This document shows positions 26,840-35,208 of a stretch of DNA of 64,000 bases, piece after piece (within the stretch, counting starts at the first letter, position 1; every line of letters starts with the position of its first letter). A program made the position numbers and the translations under genes. Source of the stretch: an uncultured Prevotellaceae bacterium (GTDB lineage Bacteria; Bacteroidota; Bacteroidia; Bacteroidales; Bacteroidaceae); assembly GCA_900316355.1 (NCBI GenBank), contig ONCQ01000010.1, forward strand, positions 1 through 64,000, given 5' to 3'. The notes beneath the pieces were generated by a model that had not been told where the DNA came from, did not search any database, and saw only the letters and a list, made by a program, of their open reading frames with translations.

Positions 26840-29307
26840 AATGGTTCTGGTGCACACTCTTAGGCCTCACAGGGATATTCTTGTATTCCATATCGTCGCT
26901 GAACTTCAATGAGGATATTAGGGAGTTCATGCCCCTTGAAGCATCTGATAAGGAGGCGTTGGGCATCTATGAGAACATCTCAGGAGCCAACCGCTTGTTT
27001 GTGCTCTTCTCGAACCCCGGCGATGAGAACATGACCATTGAGGCCATGGAACACTTCCTCGGAGTAGTCCAGGAAATGGATTCATCCGGATGGTGCCGGG
27101 AAATCACGGCTCAGGTCGATGTAAATATGATCAGTGAGGCTACAGAATTCGTCTACGACAATATTCCATATTTCTTAACCGATTCTGATTATTGTCGCTT
27201 GGATAGCTTGTTAGCCATACTCAATTATACGAGTGACCAGTTGGCACGCGACCGTCAACAGCTAATGCTACCGACAGGAACAATGCTTACGCAATATCTG
27301 GCCCACGATCCCCTAAATCTGTTCGCTCCCGTCATGGAGGCTCTCAGGACAAGTAACCCGCAATCCTCTTTTGAGTTATACGACGGATATATTTTCACGC
27401 CAGAGATGTCTTATGGTATCGTAATGCTGACATCCCCCTTCGGAAACAGCGAGACGGAGCATAACGCTCAACTTCTTGCATTGCTCGATGAGGCTCTTCT
27501 GCATACGCATGAGAAGTACCCGAATATCGAAGCACATGTGACTGGAGGCCCCGTCGTGGCAGTAGGAAATGCCTCGCAGATAAAAGCTGACAGTATAAAG
27601 GCCATCCTTCTCGCATCGGCTTTAATCGTTATGCTTCTGCTGAGTTCTTTGCAGTCGCTGCGTAATATCATGCTGATACTATTGTCCATCGGATGGGGGT
27701 GGCTCTTTGCCTTGGGGGTGGTGGGCCTCTTCCGAAACGATGTGAGCATTATCGTATTGGGCATCTCCAGCGTCATTCTCGGCATAGCCATCAACTATCC
27801 ATTACACCTGATAGCCCACATCAATCACCAACCGGATGTGCGTAAGGCCATCAAGGAGATATCCATGCCACTTTTAGTGGGCAACATCACCACAGTCGGA
27901 GCCTTCCTGACTTTGGTACCACTAAATAGTGTCGCCTTGCGTGATTTGGGCATTTTTGCCTCTCTTATGCTGGTGGGCACCATCGTCTTTGTGTTGATTT
28001 ATTTGCCAAGAATGGTTAAAGTGAGCCAGCGCACGGGATTTGCCATCAAAATGTTAGACAGAGTGGCCAACTGTCATCCGGAACAGAATCGCATAATAGT
28101 CTGGGCTACCATTGTCGTTACTGCCATCCTGGCCTTTTTCAGTTTGAAAGTAGAGTTCGATCCCCATATCGCGAACATCAACTACATGACCGACCAACAG
28201 CGTGCTGACATGGCCTATTTTCAGCGATTGCAGATGAAGGCATCTCAGGGCGCATCAGATCATCATTCAACCGTTTATGTCTTTTCACCTGGAAAAAACA
28301 TCGACGAGGCGCTCCAGGGAAATATGGGCGTACAGGCTACGATCGACTCGCTCGTCGATAATGGGGTGGTAGCGCAGCATCGTGGCGTGGCGCGCTTCCT
28401 CGTGCCGGCAGAGGAGCAATGTCGCCGACTTAACCGATGGAAACAATTTGTAAGGAATAATCATGCCATCCTTACCGATAGCCTCCGAGAGGCAGCATCT
28501 GCAAATGGTTTCTCACATGCGGCCTTTCAACCGTATTTCGCTTTAATCCAGGATGCGGCTACCGCCGAATGCATCCCTGGGGAGGCCCTCCTCACGCTAA
28601 AGAATCTGCTCTTCAGCCAGAATATAACAATTAATAAACAGACAGGAACTCACTATGTCGTGGAGTCATTATCTGTATCTAATGAGCAGGCAGACCGCTT
28701 GAAGCAAGCCTTGCCTCATAGCTTTGAAGTGACAAGCATCAATAATCGGATGGCAAATTCATTGTCTGAAAACTTCAATTACATAGGGTGGGCATGTTCA
28801 CTCATCGTGTTCTTCTTCCTTTGGTTCTCCTTCGGCAAGATAGAACTTGCCATCATCTCCTTCTTGCCTATGGCACTTAGCTGGGTTTGCATACTTGGAT
28901 TAATGGCATTGCTTGGTGTTAAATTCAACATCGTGAATATCATCTTGGCAACATTTATTTTCGGACAAGGTGATGACTACACTATCTTTATGACTGAGGG
29001 ATGCCAGTATGAATATACGCACCATCGTCCCATACTGCCGTCTTACAAGGCAAGTATCTTGCAGTCTGCAATGATTATGTTTATTGGAATCGGCTCACTG
29101 ATTATTGCCAAACACCCCGCGATGCGTTCTTTGGCCGAGGTAACTATCATTGGTATGGCTTCTGTGGTTTTCATGGCCTACCTCATTCCCCCTCTGCTCT
29201 TTCGCTGGCTCACCATGAAGAATGGCATGCCGCGCAAACATCCTATCACATTGGCATCCATATTTTTAAAGAAAAAAAGTAATCCTGATTATTATAAGAT
29301 TAAATGA
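26836..29307 (+). CDS. MMPL/RND-family lipid exporter
   Basis: An 823-residue inner-membrane transporter. It has one N-terminal membrane segment, a large periplasmic loop, and helices near residues 250-395, then a second loop and helices near 645-810. This duplicated layout is typical of MMPL and RND pumps. GQGDDYTIFMTEG near the end carries the acidic residues of the proton relay. Homologues (ApeM-type) sit in most aryl polyene clusters and are thought to extract the finished lipid from the inner membrane. The start overlaps the oxidoreductase fusion and the end overlaps ACP 3, both by 4 bp. Confidence 0.88.
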   Translation: MKWFWCTLLGLTGIFLYSISSLNFNEDIREFMPLEASDKEALGIYENISGANRLFVLFSNPGDENMTIEAMEHFLGVVQEMDSSGWCREITAQVDVNMISEATEFVYDNIPYFLTDSDYCRLDSLLAILNYTSDQLARDRQQLMLPTGTMLTQYLAHDPLNLFAPVMEALRTSNPQSSFELYDGYIFTPEMSYGIVMLTSPFGNSETEHNAQLLALLDEALLHTHEKYPNIEAHVTGGPVVAVGNASQIKADSIKAILLASALIVMLLLSSLQSLRNIMLILLSIGWGWLFALGVVGLFRNDVSIIVLGISSVILGIAINYPLHLIAHINHQPDVRKAIKEISMPLLVGNITTVGAFLTLVPLNSVALRDLGIFASLMLVGTIVFVLIYLPRMVKVSQRTGFAIKMLDRVANCHPEQNRIIVWATIVVTAILAFFSLKVEFDPHIANINYMTDQQRADMAYFQRLQMKASQGASDHHSTVYVFSPGKNIDEALQGNMGVQATIDSLVDNGVVAQHRGVARFLVPAEEQCRRLNRWKQFVRNNHAILTDSLREAASANGFSHAAFQPYFALIQDAATAECIPGEALLTLKNLLFSQNITINKQTGTHYVVESLSVSNEQADRLKQALPHSFEVTSINNRMANSLSENFNYIGWACSLIVFFFLWFSFGKIELAIISFLPMALSWVCILGLMALLGVKFNIVNIILATFIFGQGDDYTIFMTEGCQYEYTHHRPILPSYKASILQSAMIMFIGIGSLIIAKHPAMRSLAEVTIIGMASVVFMAYLIPPLLFRWLTMKNGMPRKHPITLASIFLKKKSNPDYYKIK

Positions 29308-29534
29308 ATATGAAAGAAGAAATTAAAAAACTATTGGCTGACGCGCTTCCGATGGTTGATTTTGAATCCGAGTGTCTCTATGAGCAACTCGACTCAATAG
29401 GTGTTGTTACGATATTGATTGTGCTCAGCAATCAGTATTCCATCCATTTGAACATACAGGATGCTACGCCTAAGAACCTCATCTCACTAGATGCCTTAGT
29501 ACGTTTGGTCGAATCAAAACTTAAGGAACAATGA
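29304..29534 (+). CDS. Acyl carrier protein (ACP 3)
   Basis: A 76-residue ACP-like protein with attachment motif EQLDSIGVV (Ser31). It is more divergent than the other two ACPs. It overlaps the MMPL gene and the AMP ligase gene by 4 bp each, so it is probably the carrier loaded by the ligase with the aromatic or fatty starter unit. Confidence 0.85.
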   Translation: MNMKEEIKKLLADALPMVDFESECLYEQLDSIGVVTILIVLSNQYSIHLNIQDATPKNLISLDALVRLVESKLKEQ

Positions 29535-30916
29535 GATTAGAAGATTATTTGCAAGAACATGCACAACACAGGCCCGAGCAGTGTGCTATTGTTCAAGGCT
29601 CTAACCGAGTTAGTTATAGCCAGTTGTGGAAAGATATTCAGACATGTGCAGAGCAGTTGCGGGCCAACGGACTAAAGAGGCATCGTCCGTATGTGTTCCG
29701 AGCGTCTCAAGATGCCACTTTTGTAGTCACCTATTGTGCTGTACATTTACTGGATGCTATTGCAGTTCCTTTGGAACACTCCGTTTCAGATGAGATTTTC
29801 AACAAAGTGAAGAATGAGGTAGAGGCGTGCCAATATACCCCAGACATTACCGATATCCTCTATACAACAGGGACGTCAGGTCAAGCCAAGGGCGTGATGC
29901 TTTCAAAAACATGTTTGGCCGCCTGTGCAGATAATTTCATTGTTGAAATGAGATTTCACCCAGAGCTGGTCTTTATAGTGAGTGGACCTCTTAATCATAT
30001 AGCATCTCTCTTCAAGATTCACCCCATATTTACAGTCGGTGGAACGTTATGCATCTTAGATGGCCTTCGTGACATCAATGCATTCTATCAAGTTTTTGAA
30101 CTTCCTTACCAACACTTTGCGACTTTTCTCGTTCCAGCCAGCATACGCATGTTACTTCAGTTTTCGCCCGAACAACTACACGAGGTCTCTCATCTCATAG
30201 ATTTCATAGAAACTGGAGCGGCTCCTATTTCAAGCATAGACATGCAGAGGCTAAGTATGGCATTACCAAATAGCAGACTCTATAACACTTACGGCGGTAC
30301 TGAAATCGGATGTGTCTGCACCTATCAATTCAACGATGGCTTGTATAAGGAGGGATGCATAGGTCGCCCAATGCCTAACTCTAAAATTGAAATCAGTGAG
30401 GATGGTTCTTTAATAGTATCGGGGAAAACGGTGATGAGTGGTTATGTGGCTAATCCTAAAAGTACAGAAGAAGTACTTCGAAATGGGCGCATATATACTT
30501 CAGATTTAGGGAGAATCGATGAACAGGGCTTGATTTATATCATGGGCCGTTGTGACGATATCATCAATATTGGCGGTTACAAAATAGACCCAGTTGAGGT
30601 TGAAAACATAGTAAACAAATTAGAGGGCATACAAGATTGTATATGCATAGCTTCTACGCATCCCATCATTGGCGCAGTATTGAAACTGCTATTTGTTGTT
30701 GAGGATGGAAAGGCGCTGACAAAGAGCGAAATAGCCATGCATATTAAGAATAATCTGGAGTCGTATAAGATACCTCAAGAATATGAACAAGTTGATACTA
30801 TCAGGAGGACATATAATGGGAAAAAAGATAGAAAATCATACCGGGGCATGACAGCATTTTTCGTCGGCAATCGTGTGAAAGGACGGGGCGGGAGTGATAA
30901 TCATGTGGTGGAGTGA
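29531..30916 (+). CDS. AMP-dependent acyl/aryl ligase (starter loading)
   Basis: A 461-residue adenylate-forming enzyme. The phosphate-binding motif DILYTTGTSGQAKGVML lies near residues 111-127, NTYGGTEIGC near 252-261, SDLGRIDEQGLIYIMGRCDD near 320-340, and a C-terminal lysine region YNGKKDRKS. It should activate a carboxylic acid and pass it to ACP 3, like the ApeH-type ligases of aryl polyene clusters. No ammonia lyase gene lies in the operon to make a cinnamate-type starter, so the acid must come from elsewhere. It is the last gene of the operon. Confidence 0.87.
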   Translation: MRLEDYLQEHAQHRPEQCAIVQGSNRVSYSQLWKDIQTCAEQLRANGLKRHRPYVFRASQDATFVVTYCAVHLLDAIAVPLEHSVSDEIFNKVKNEVEACQYTPDITDILYTTGTSGQAKGVMLSKTCLAACADNFIVEMRFHPELVFIVSGPLNHIASLFKIHPIFTVGGTLCILDGLRDINAFYQVFELPYQHFATFLVPASIRMLLQFSPEQLHEVSHLIDFIETGAAPISSIDMQRLSMALPNSRLYNTYGGTEIGCVCTYQFNDGLYKEGCIGRPMPNSKIEISEDGSLIVSGKTVMSGYVANPKSTEEVLRNGRIYTSDLGRIDEQGLIYIMGRCDDIINIGGYKIDPVEVENIVNKLEGIQDCICIASTHPIIGAVLKLLFVVEDGKALTKSEIAMHIKNNLESYKIPQEYEQVDTIRRTYNGKKDRKSYRGMTAFFVGNRVKGRGGSDNHVVE

Positions 30917-30931
30917 AAAAATGAAAAAAAA

Positions 30932-30963
30932 TTTGGGAGATATGGGAATCGTATATATCTTTG
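30932..30963 (+). promoter_or_regulatory. Promoter of the LtaE-GPx-GH20 operon
   Basis: TTTG (30932-30935) and TATCTTTG (30956-30963) are 20 bp apart, matching the Bacteroidales promoter. It lies about 43 bp before the LtaE-like start and just after the polyene operon, so the following five genes are probably transcribed separately. Confidence 0.7.
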
Positions 30964-31006
30964 CCTGCGAAAAGTTATAAAGTGGGTATTTGATAGTGAA
31001 TGTACG

Positions 31007-32068
31007 ATGATACATCTGGAAAGTGATTATAACAATGGGGCGCACGAGGCGGTGCTGCGGCATCTCATGGAGACCAACGCGGAACGGACGCAGAGCTACG
31101 GCGACGACCGCTTCAGCGAGCAGGCGCGGATGATGATTCGCGAGGCCTGCGAAGCGCCCGAGGCACAGATATGGTTCCTCGCCGGTGGCACACAGACCAA
31201 TGCCACCATCATCGATTGTGTGCTGCAGCCTTATGAGGGTGTGCTGTGTGCCGAGACGGCGCATATCAACGTGCATGAGGCGGGAGCCGTGGAGTTCACA
31301 GGACATAAGGTGATAGCGCTGCCCGCCAAGGAGGGCAAGCTCGCTGTCGAGGACTTGCGGGCATGTCTCAAGGCTTACTTCGCCGATGACACGGCAGAGC
31401 ACATGGTGCGGCCCGGCATGGTGTATATCACGTTCCCCACGGAACTGGGCACGCTCTACACCGCCGATGAGCTGAGGGCGCTACACGAGGTGTGCCGGCA
31501 ATATGGCTTGCTACTGTATGTGGATGGCGCGCGGCTGGCCTATGGGTTGGCAGCGAGCCGGGATGTGACGTTGCCGCTGTTGGCACAGCTGGCGGACATC
31601 TTCTACATCGGCGGCACGAAGTGTGGGGCGCTGTGCGGCGAGGCGGTGGTGTTCCCGAATGGCAATGCTCCCAGTCACATGCTCAGCCGCATCAAGCGCC
31701 ATGGAGCGCTCCTGGCCAAGAGCAGGGTGGTGGGTGTGCAGTTCGAGGCACTGTTCACGAAAGTGGATGGGGAACCTTTGTACATGACCATAGGCCGTCA
31801 GGCCGTGGCGCTGGCCATGCGCCTGCGCAGCCTTTTCGTGGATACTTTGGGCTACAAGCCTTTTATCGACTCGCCCACGAACCAGCAGTTCTACATCATC
31901 CCGAATACAGATCTGGACCGCCTGCGCCAGCACATCGGCTTTGAGGTGTGGTGTCCCGTGGATGCGGAGCACACAGCCTGCCGCTTCGTCACTAGCTGGG
32001 CGACATCCGATGATGAGACGGATACTCTATTCAATCTGTACGCTAAAGATAACCTTATAAAAGAATAA
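31007..32068 (+). CDS. Low-specificity L-threonine aldolase / beta-eliminating lyase family
   Basis: A 353-residue cytoplasmic PLP enzyme of the aspartate aminotransferase fold. Motifs are LESDYNNGAHEAVL at the N-terminus, LAGGTQTNATII, AETAHINVHEAGA, VDGARLAYG (Asp173) and the Schiff-base lysine in IGGTKCGALCGE (Lys205). Threonine aldolases cleave L-threonine to glycine and acetaldehyde. Substrate choice cannot be read here. GC content is higher than in the preceding operon. The next gene starts 18 bp downstream. Confidence 0.85.
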   Translation: MIHLESDYNNGAHEAVLRHLMETNAERTQSYGDDRFSEQARMMIREACEAPEAQIWFLAGGTQTNATIIDCVLQPYEGVLCAETAHINVHEAGAVEFTGHKVIALPAKEGKLAVEDLRACLKAYFADDTAEHMVRPGMVYITFPTELGTLYTADELRALHEVCRQYGLLLYVDGARLAYGLAASRDVTLPLLAQLADIFYIGGTKCGALCGEAVVFPNGNAPSHMLSRIKRHGALLAKSRVVGVQFEALFTKVDGEPLYMTIGRQAVALAMRLRSLFVDTLGYKPFIDSPTNQQFYIIPNTDLDRLRQHIGFEVWCPVDAEHTACRFVTSWATSDDETDTLFNLYAKDNLIKE

Positions 32069-32086
32069 CTCACGACAACAATAATT

Positions 32087-33175
32087 ATGCGAAGACTGTT
32101 TTTTATCCTCATGGCTCTGACGGGCGTGCTGACGATGTCGGCACAGAGTATTTATGATTTCACGGTGAAGGACGATGCCGGTCAGGACGTGTCACTCTCT
32201 GACTACAAGGGCAAGGTGTTGCTGATTGTCAATACGGCCACCCGATGCGGATTCACACCGCAGTACAAGGAACTGGAGGCCCTCTATGAGAAGTACCACA
32301 GCGAGGGGCTGGAGATTCTCGACTTCCCCTGCAACCAGTTCGGGCAGCAGGCTCCCGGAAGCATTCAGGAGATTCACGAATTCTGCACGGCGAATTTCGC
32401 CATCCGCTTCCCGCAGTTCGACAAGATTGAGGTGAACGGTGCCAACGAGTCGCCGCTCTACACATGGCTGAAGGCGCAGAAAGGCTTCGGCGGCTTCGAT
32501 GTGGGCGACCCGCGGGGAAAGATGATGGATGGCATGCTTCGTAAGCAGGATGCTGACTACGATAAGAAGAGCGACATCAAGTGGAACTTCACCAAATTCC
32601 TCGTATCGCGCGACGGACGTGTATTAAAACGTTACGAGCCGACGGAGCAGATGACCGACATAGAAGCCGACATCTGTATGGAGGTGAATCCCGTCCTGAG
32701 CTGTATCATGGCACGCCATTCTGTGCGCAAGTACCTCGACAAGCCTGTGGAACACAAGTTGCTGGAGACGGTAGCCCTTGCCGGCATCAACGCCCCGAGT
32801 GCGATGAACCGGCAGAACTGGGCGGTGCGGATCATCGAGGACCAACAGGTGATGGCCGACGTGAAGGGGATGTGCCGCAATTCACCCAACCTCATCTGCG
32901 TCTGTGCTCCTGCTGATGGCCGCTTCGACTTGGATGCGGGTCTCATGGGGCAGAATATGATGCTGGCGGCGCAGTCTTTGGGCCTCGGCACCTGCATCCA
33001 GACGGGTCCGGTACGCTTCCTCACTACCGATGAGAAGGCCAAAGCCTTCCGCGACTGTCTCGACATCCCAGAAGGCTATAAGCTGCTGTATGTCATCGCC
33101 ATCGGCTATCCCGATGAGGCACCCTCCGCGAAGCCTCGCGATGCTGCGAAAGTAAAGTATATCCTGCAGAAATGA
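32087..33175 (+). CDS. Exported glutathione peroxidase-nitroreductase fusion
   Basis: A 362-residue two-domain protein with signal peptide MRRLFFILMALTGVLTMSAQ. Residues 22 to about 190 form a glutathione-peroxidase-like thioredoxin fold with the peroxidatic Cys in NTATRCGFTPQY (Cys54), FPCNQFGQ (Gln near 84) and KWNFTKFLV. Residues about 198-362 form a nitroreductase domain beginning MARHSVRKYLDKPVE and containing NAPSAMNRQNW and GLGTCIQTG, the FMN-binding pattern. Fusion of a peroxidase with a flavin reductase in one exported chain is unusual. The stop overlaps an upstream in-frame ATG of the GH20 gene, so I place the GH20 start 23 bp downstream. Confidence 0.87.
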   Translation: MRRLFFILMALTGVLTMSAQSIYDFTVKDDAGQDVSLSDYKGKVLLIVNTATRCGFTPQYKELEALYEKYHSEGLEILDFPCNQFGQQAPGSIQEIHEFCTANFAIRFPQFDKIEVNGANESPLYTWLKAQKGFGGFDVGDPRGKMMDGMLRKQDADYDKKSDIKWNFTKFLVSRDGRVLKRYEPTEQMTDIEADICMEVNPVLSCIMARHSVRKYLDKPVEHKLLETVALAGINAPSAMNRQNWAVRIIEDQQVMADVKGMCRNSPNLICVCAPADGRFDLDAGLMGQNMMLAAQSLGLGTCIQTGPVRFLTTDEKAKAFRDCLDIPEGYKLLYVIAIGYPDEAPSAKPRDAAKVKYILQK

Positions 33176-33198
33176 AAATAACTTACACTTACCTAAAG

Positions 33199-35181
33199 AT
33201 GAAGAAAAGAGTATTCTTGTTGATGGCCGTAGTCCTCTGCGGCTTGGCCACTTATGCTGAGACGAATCCGCGCCCGTTCACGATACCTGCCATACGTGAG
33301 TGGAAGGGTGGAGTGGGGCAGCTGGCCCTGACGGCGGACAGCCGCATCCTCTATGCAGACAGCCGTCTGCGTGCGGCGGCAGAGATGCTGGCGCAGGACC
33401 TGCAGACCCTCGCTGGTCTCCGCCTCTCCGTGGCCTCGGGCAGCAAGGCGACAGGCAGCGACATCCTCTTCAGCTACCGCCCCCAGAAGAAGCTGGGGGA
33501 TGAGGGCTACACCATAGATATCGCGAAATGCGTGCGTGTGGAGGCCGGTGAGCGCGGTGCCCTGCATGCGGTGCAGACAATCCTGCAACTTGCAGGCAAT
33601 GAGAAGGCAGCAATAAAAAATGGTAACTTGGCCTTCCCAAAGGGAAAGATTCTCGACAGCCCGGACTACCCGCTTCGCGGTCTGATGATGGACTGCGGGC
33701 GCAAGTATATCCCGCTGGACTACCTGCGCCGACTAGTGCGCACGATGGCTTACTATAAGATGAACTGTCTGCAGGTGCACCTCAATGACAATGGTTTTCC
33801 TGCCTATTTCCATGAGAACTGGGACGAGACGTATGCCGCCTTCCGCCTGGAGAGCGAGCAGTTTCCGGGCCTCACGGCCGAGGACGGCAGCTACACGAAG
33901 GCTGAGTTCCGCCAGTTCATCCTCGATGCTGCAGCACTGGGCGTAGAGATCATCCCCGAGATAGACACGCCGGCGCACAGCCTCGCCTTCGTCCACTACC
34001 GTCCCAGCCTCGGCAGCAAGGAGTTCGGCATGGACCATCTGGACCTCGCCAACCCCGAGGTCATCCCCTTCCTGGACAGCCTCTATGCCGAGTATCTTCA
34101 GGGGCCGGAACCGGTGTTCGCAGGACCGCGCGTGCATATCGGTACCGATGAATACAGCAACAGCCGTCAGGAGACCGTGGAGCAGTTCCGCGCGCTGACC
34201 GACCATCTCATCCATACCGTGGAGAGCTACGGCAAGCAGGCTGCGCTGTGGGGCGCTCTGACACATGCCAAGGGCGAGACACCCGTGAAGGTGAAGGATG
34301 TCCTGATGTTCGACTGGTACAACGGCTTTGCCGAGCCCGACTCGATGCACACCCTCGGCTATCAGCTCGTCAGCATCCCCGACGGCATGACCTATATCGT
34401 GCCGGCAGCAGGCTACTACTATGACTATCTGAACATACCTTATTTATATAAGTCATGGACGCCCGCCGTCATCGGCAACAAACATTTCCAGGAGCGCGAC
34501 CCGCAGATTGAGGGCGGCATGTTTGCCGTGTGGAACGACATCGTGGGCAACGGCATCGCCATACCGGACATCCACCACCGCGTGATGCCCGCGCTGCAGG
34601 TGATAGCCGAGAAGACCTGGGCGGCGGACACCGTGCGCTCCTGCGATGAATGGCAACGCCTGGCCACCACCATCGGCGAGGCTCCCGGCATCAACGACCT
34701 GGGGCGCTATCCCAAGGGCATCGTGCTGGAGGCCGCAGCAGTGGCAGCAGGCTCCACGCGCGACATCCCGTATGTCGGCTGGCCCTATCGCATCAGCTTC
34801 GACATCGATGCGGCAACGCCCCTCGCCAATGGCAAGGAGGCTGAGGCACGCGGCACAGCCCTCTTCCGCAATGAGGCGGCAGAGTTCTATCTCGCAGACC
34901 CTGTGACAGGGCGCCTGGGCTTCGTGCGCGAGGGTTATCTCTTCACCTTCCGCCATGCCCTTCAGCCCGGTGCGCACGAGCATATCGCCATCGAGGGTGA
35001 CCACCGCGAGACACGCCTCTATGTCAACGGCCGCCTCACGGAGACACTGGCACCCGATGTGCGCCTCTATCCCAAGAACAAACCCTTCAAGCAAATCCGC
35101 ACCCTGCAGTTCCCGCTCCAGCGCACCGATGCCACGCTGCGCAGTCGCGTCACGAACCTGCGCGTCGAGAGCGTGGAGTAA
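33199..35181 (+). CDS. GH20 beta-N-acetylhexosaminidase
   Basis: A 660-residue exported glycoside hydrolase. A signal peptide (MKKRVFLLMAVVLCGLATYA) is followed by a GH20b-type N-terminal domain (about 30-155). The catalytic barrel contains LRGLMMDCGRKYIP, NCLQVHLNDN, PEIDTPAH and the catalytic pair in HIGTDEYS (Asp317-Glu318). The C-terminal 150 residues resemble a concanavalin-like lectin module. The enzyme should remove terminal GlcNAc or GalNAc from host or microbial glycans in the periplasm or on the surface. It lies between the peroxidase fusion and a lyase-like gene. Confidence 0.9.
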   Translation: MKKRVFLLMAVVLCGLATYAETNPRPFTIPAIREWKGGVGQLALTADSRILYADSRLRAAAEMLAQDLQTLAGLRLSVASGSKATGSDILFSYRPQKKLGDEGYTIDIAKCVRVEAGERGALHAVQTILQLAGNEKAAIKNGNLAFPKGKILDSPDYPLRGLMMDCGRKYIPLDYLRRLVRTMAYYKMNCLQVHLNDNGFPAYFHENWDETYAAFRLESEQFPGLTAEDGSYTKAEFRQFILDAAALGVEIIPEIDTPAHSLAFVHYRPSLGSKEFGMDHLDLANPEVIPFLDSLYAEYLQGPEPVFAGPRVHIGTDEYSNSRQETVEQFRALTDHLIHTVESYGKQAALWGALTHAKGETPVKVKDVLMFDWYNGFAEPDSMHTLGYQLVSIPDGMTYIVPAAGYYYDYLNIPYLYKSWTPAVIGNKHFQERDPQIEGGMFAVWNDIVGNGIAIPDIHHRVMPALQVIAEKTWAADTVRSCDEWQRLATTIGEAPGINDLGRYPKGIVLEAAAVAAGSTRDIPYVGWPYRISFDIDAATPLANGKEAEARGTALFRNEAAEFYLADPVTGRLGFVREGYLFTFRHALQPGAHEHIAIEGDHRETRLYVNGRLTETLAPDVRLYPKNKPFKQIRTLQFPLQRTDATLRSRVTNLRVESVE

Positions 35182-35208
35182 TCAACACAACCAAGCACAT
35201 ATCAAGTC

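Noticed and set aside
11814..30916. Flexirubin (dialkylresorcinol) cluster
   Set aside because: No DarA/DarB-like KAS III or aromatase gene is present; the set fits an aryl-polyene-type system better.
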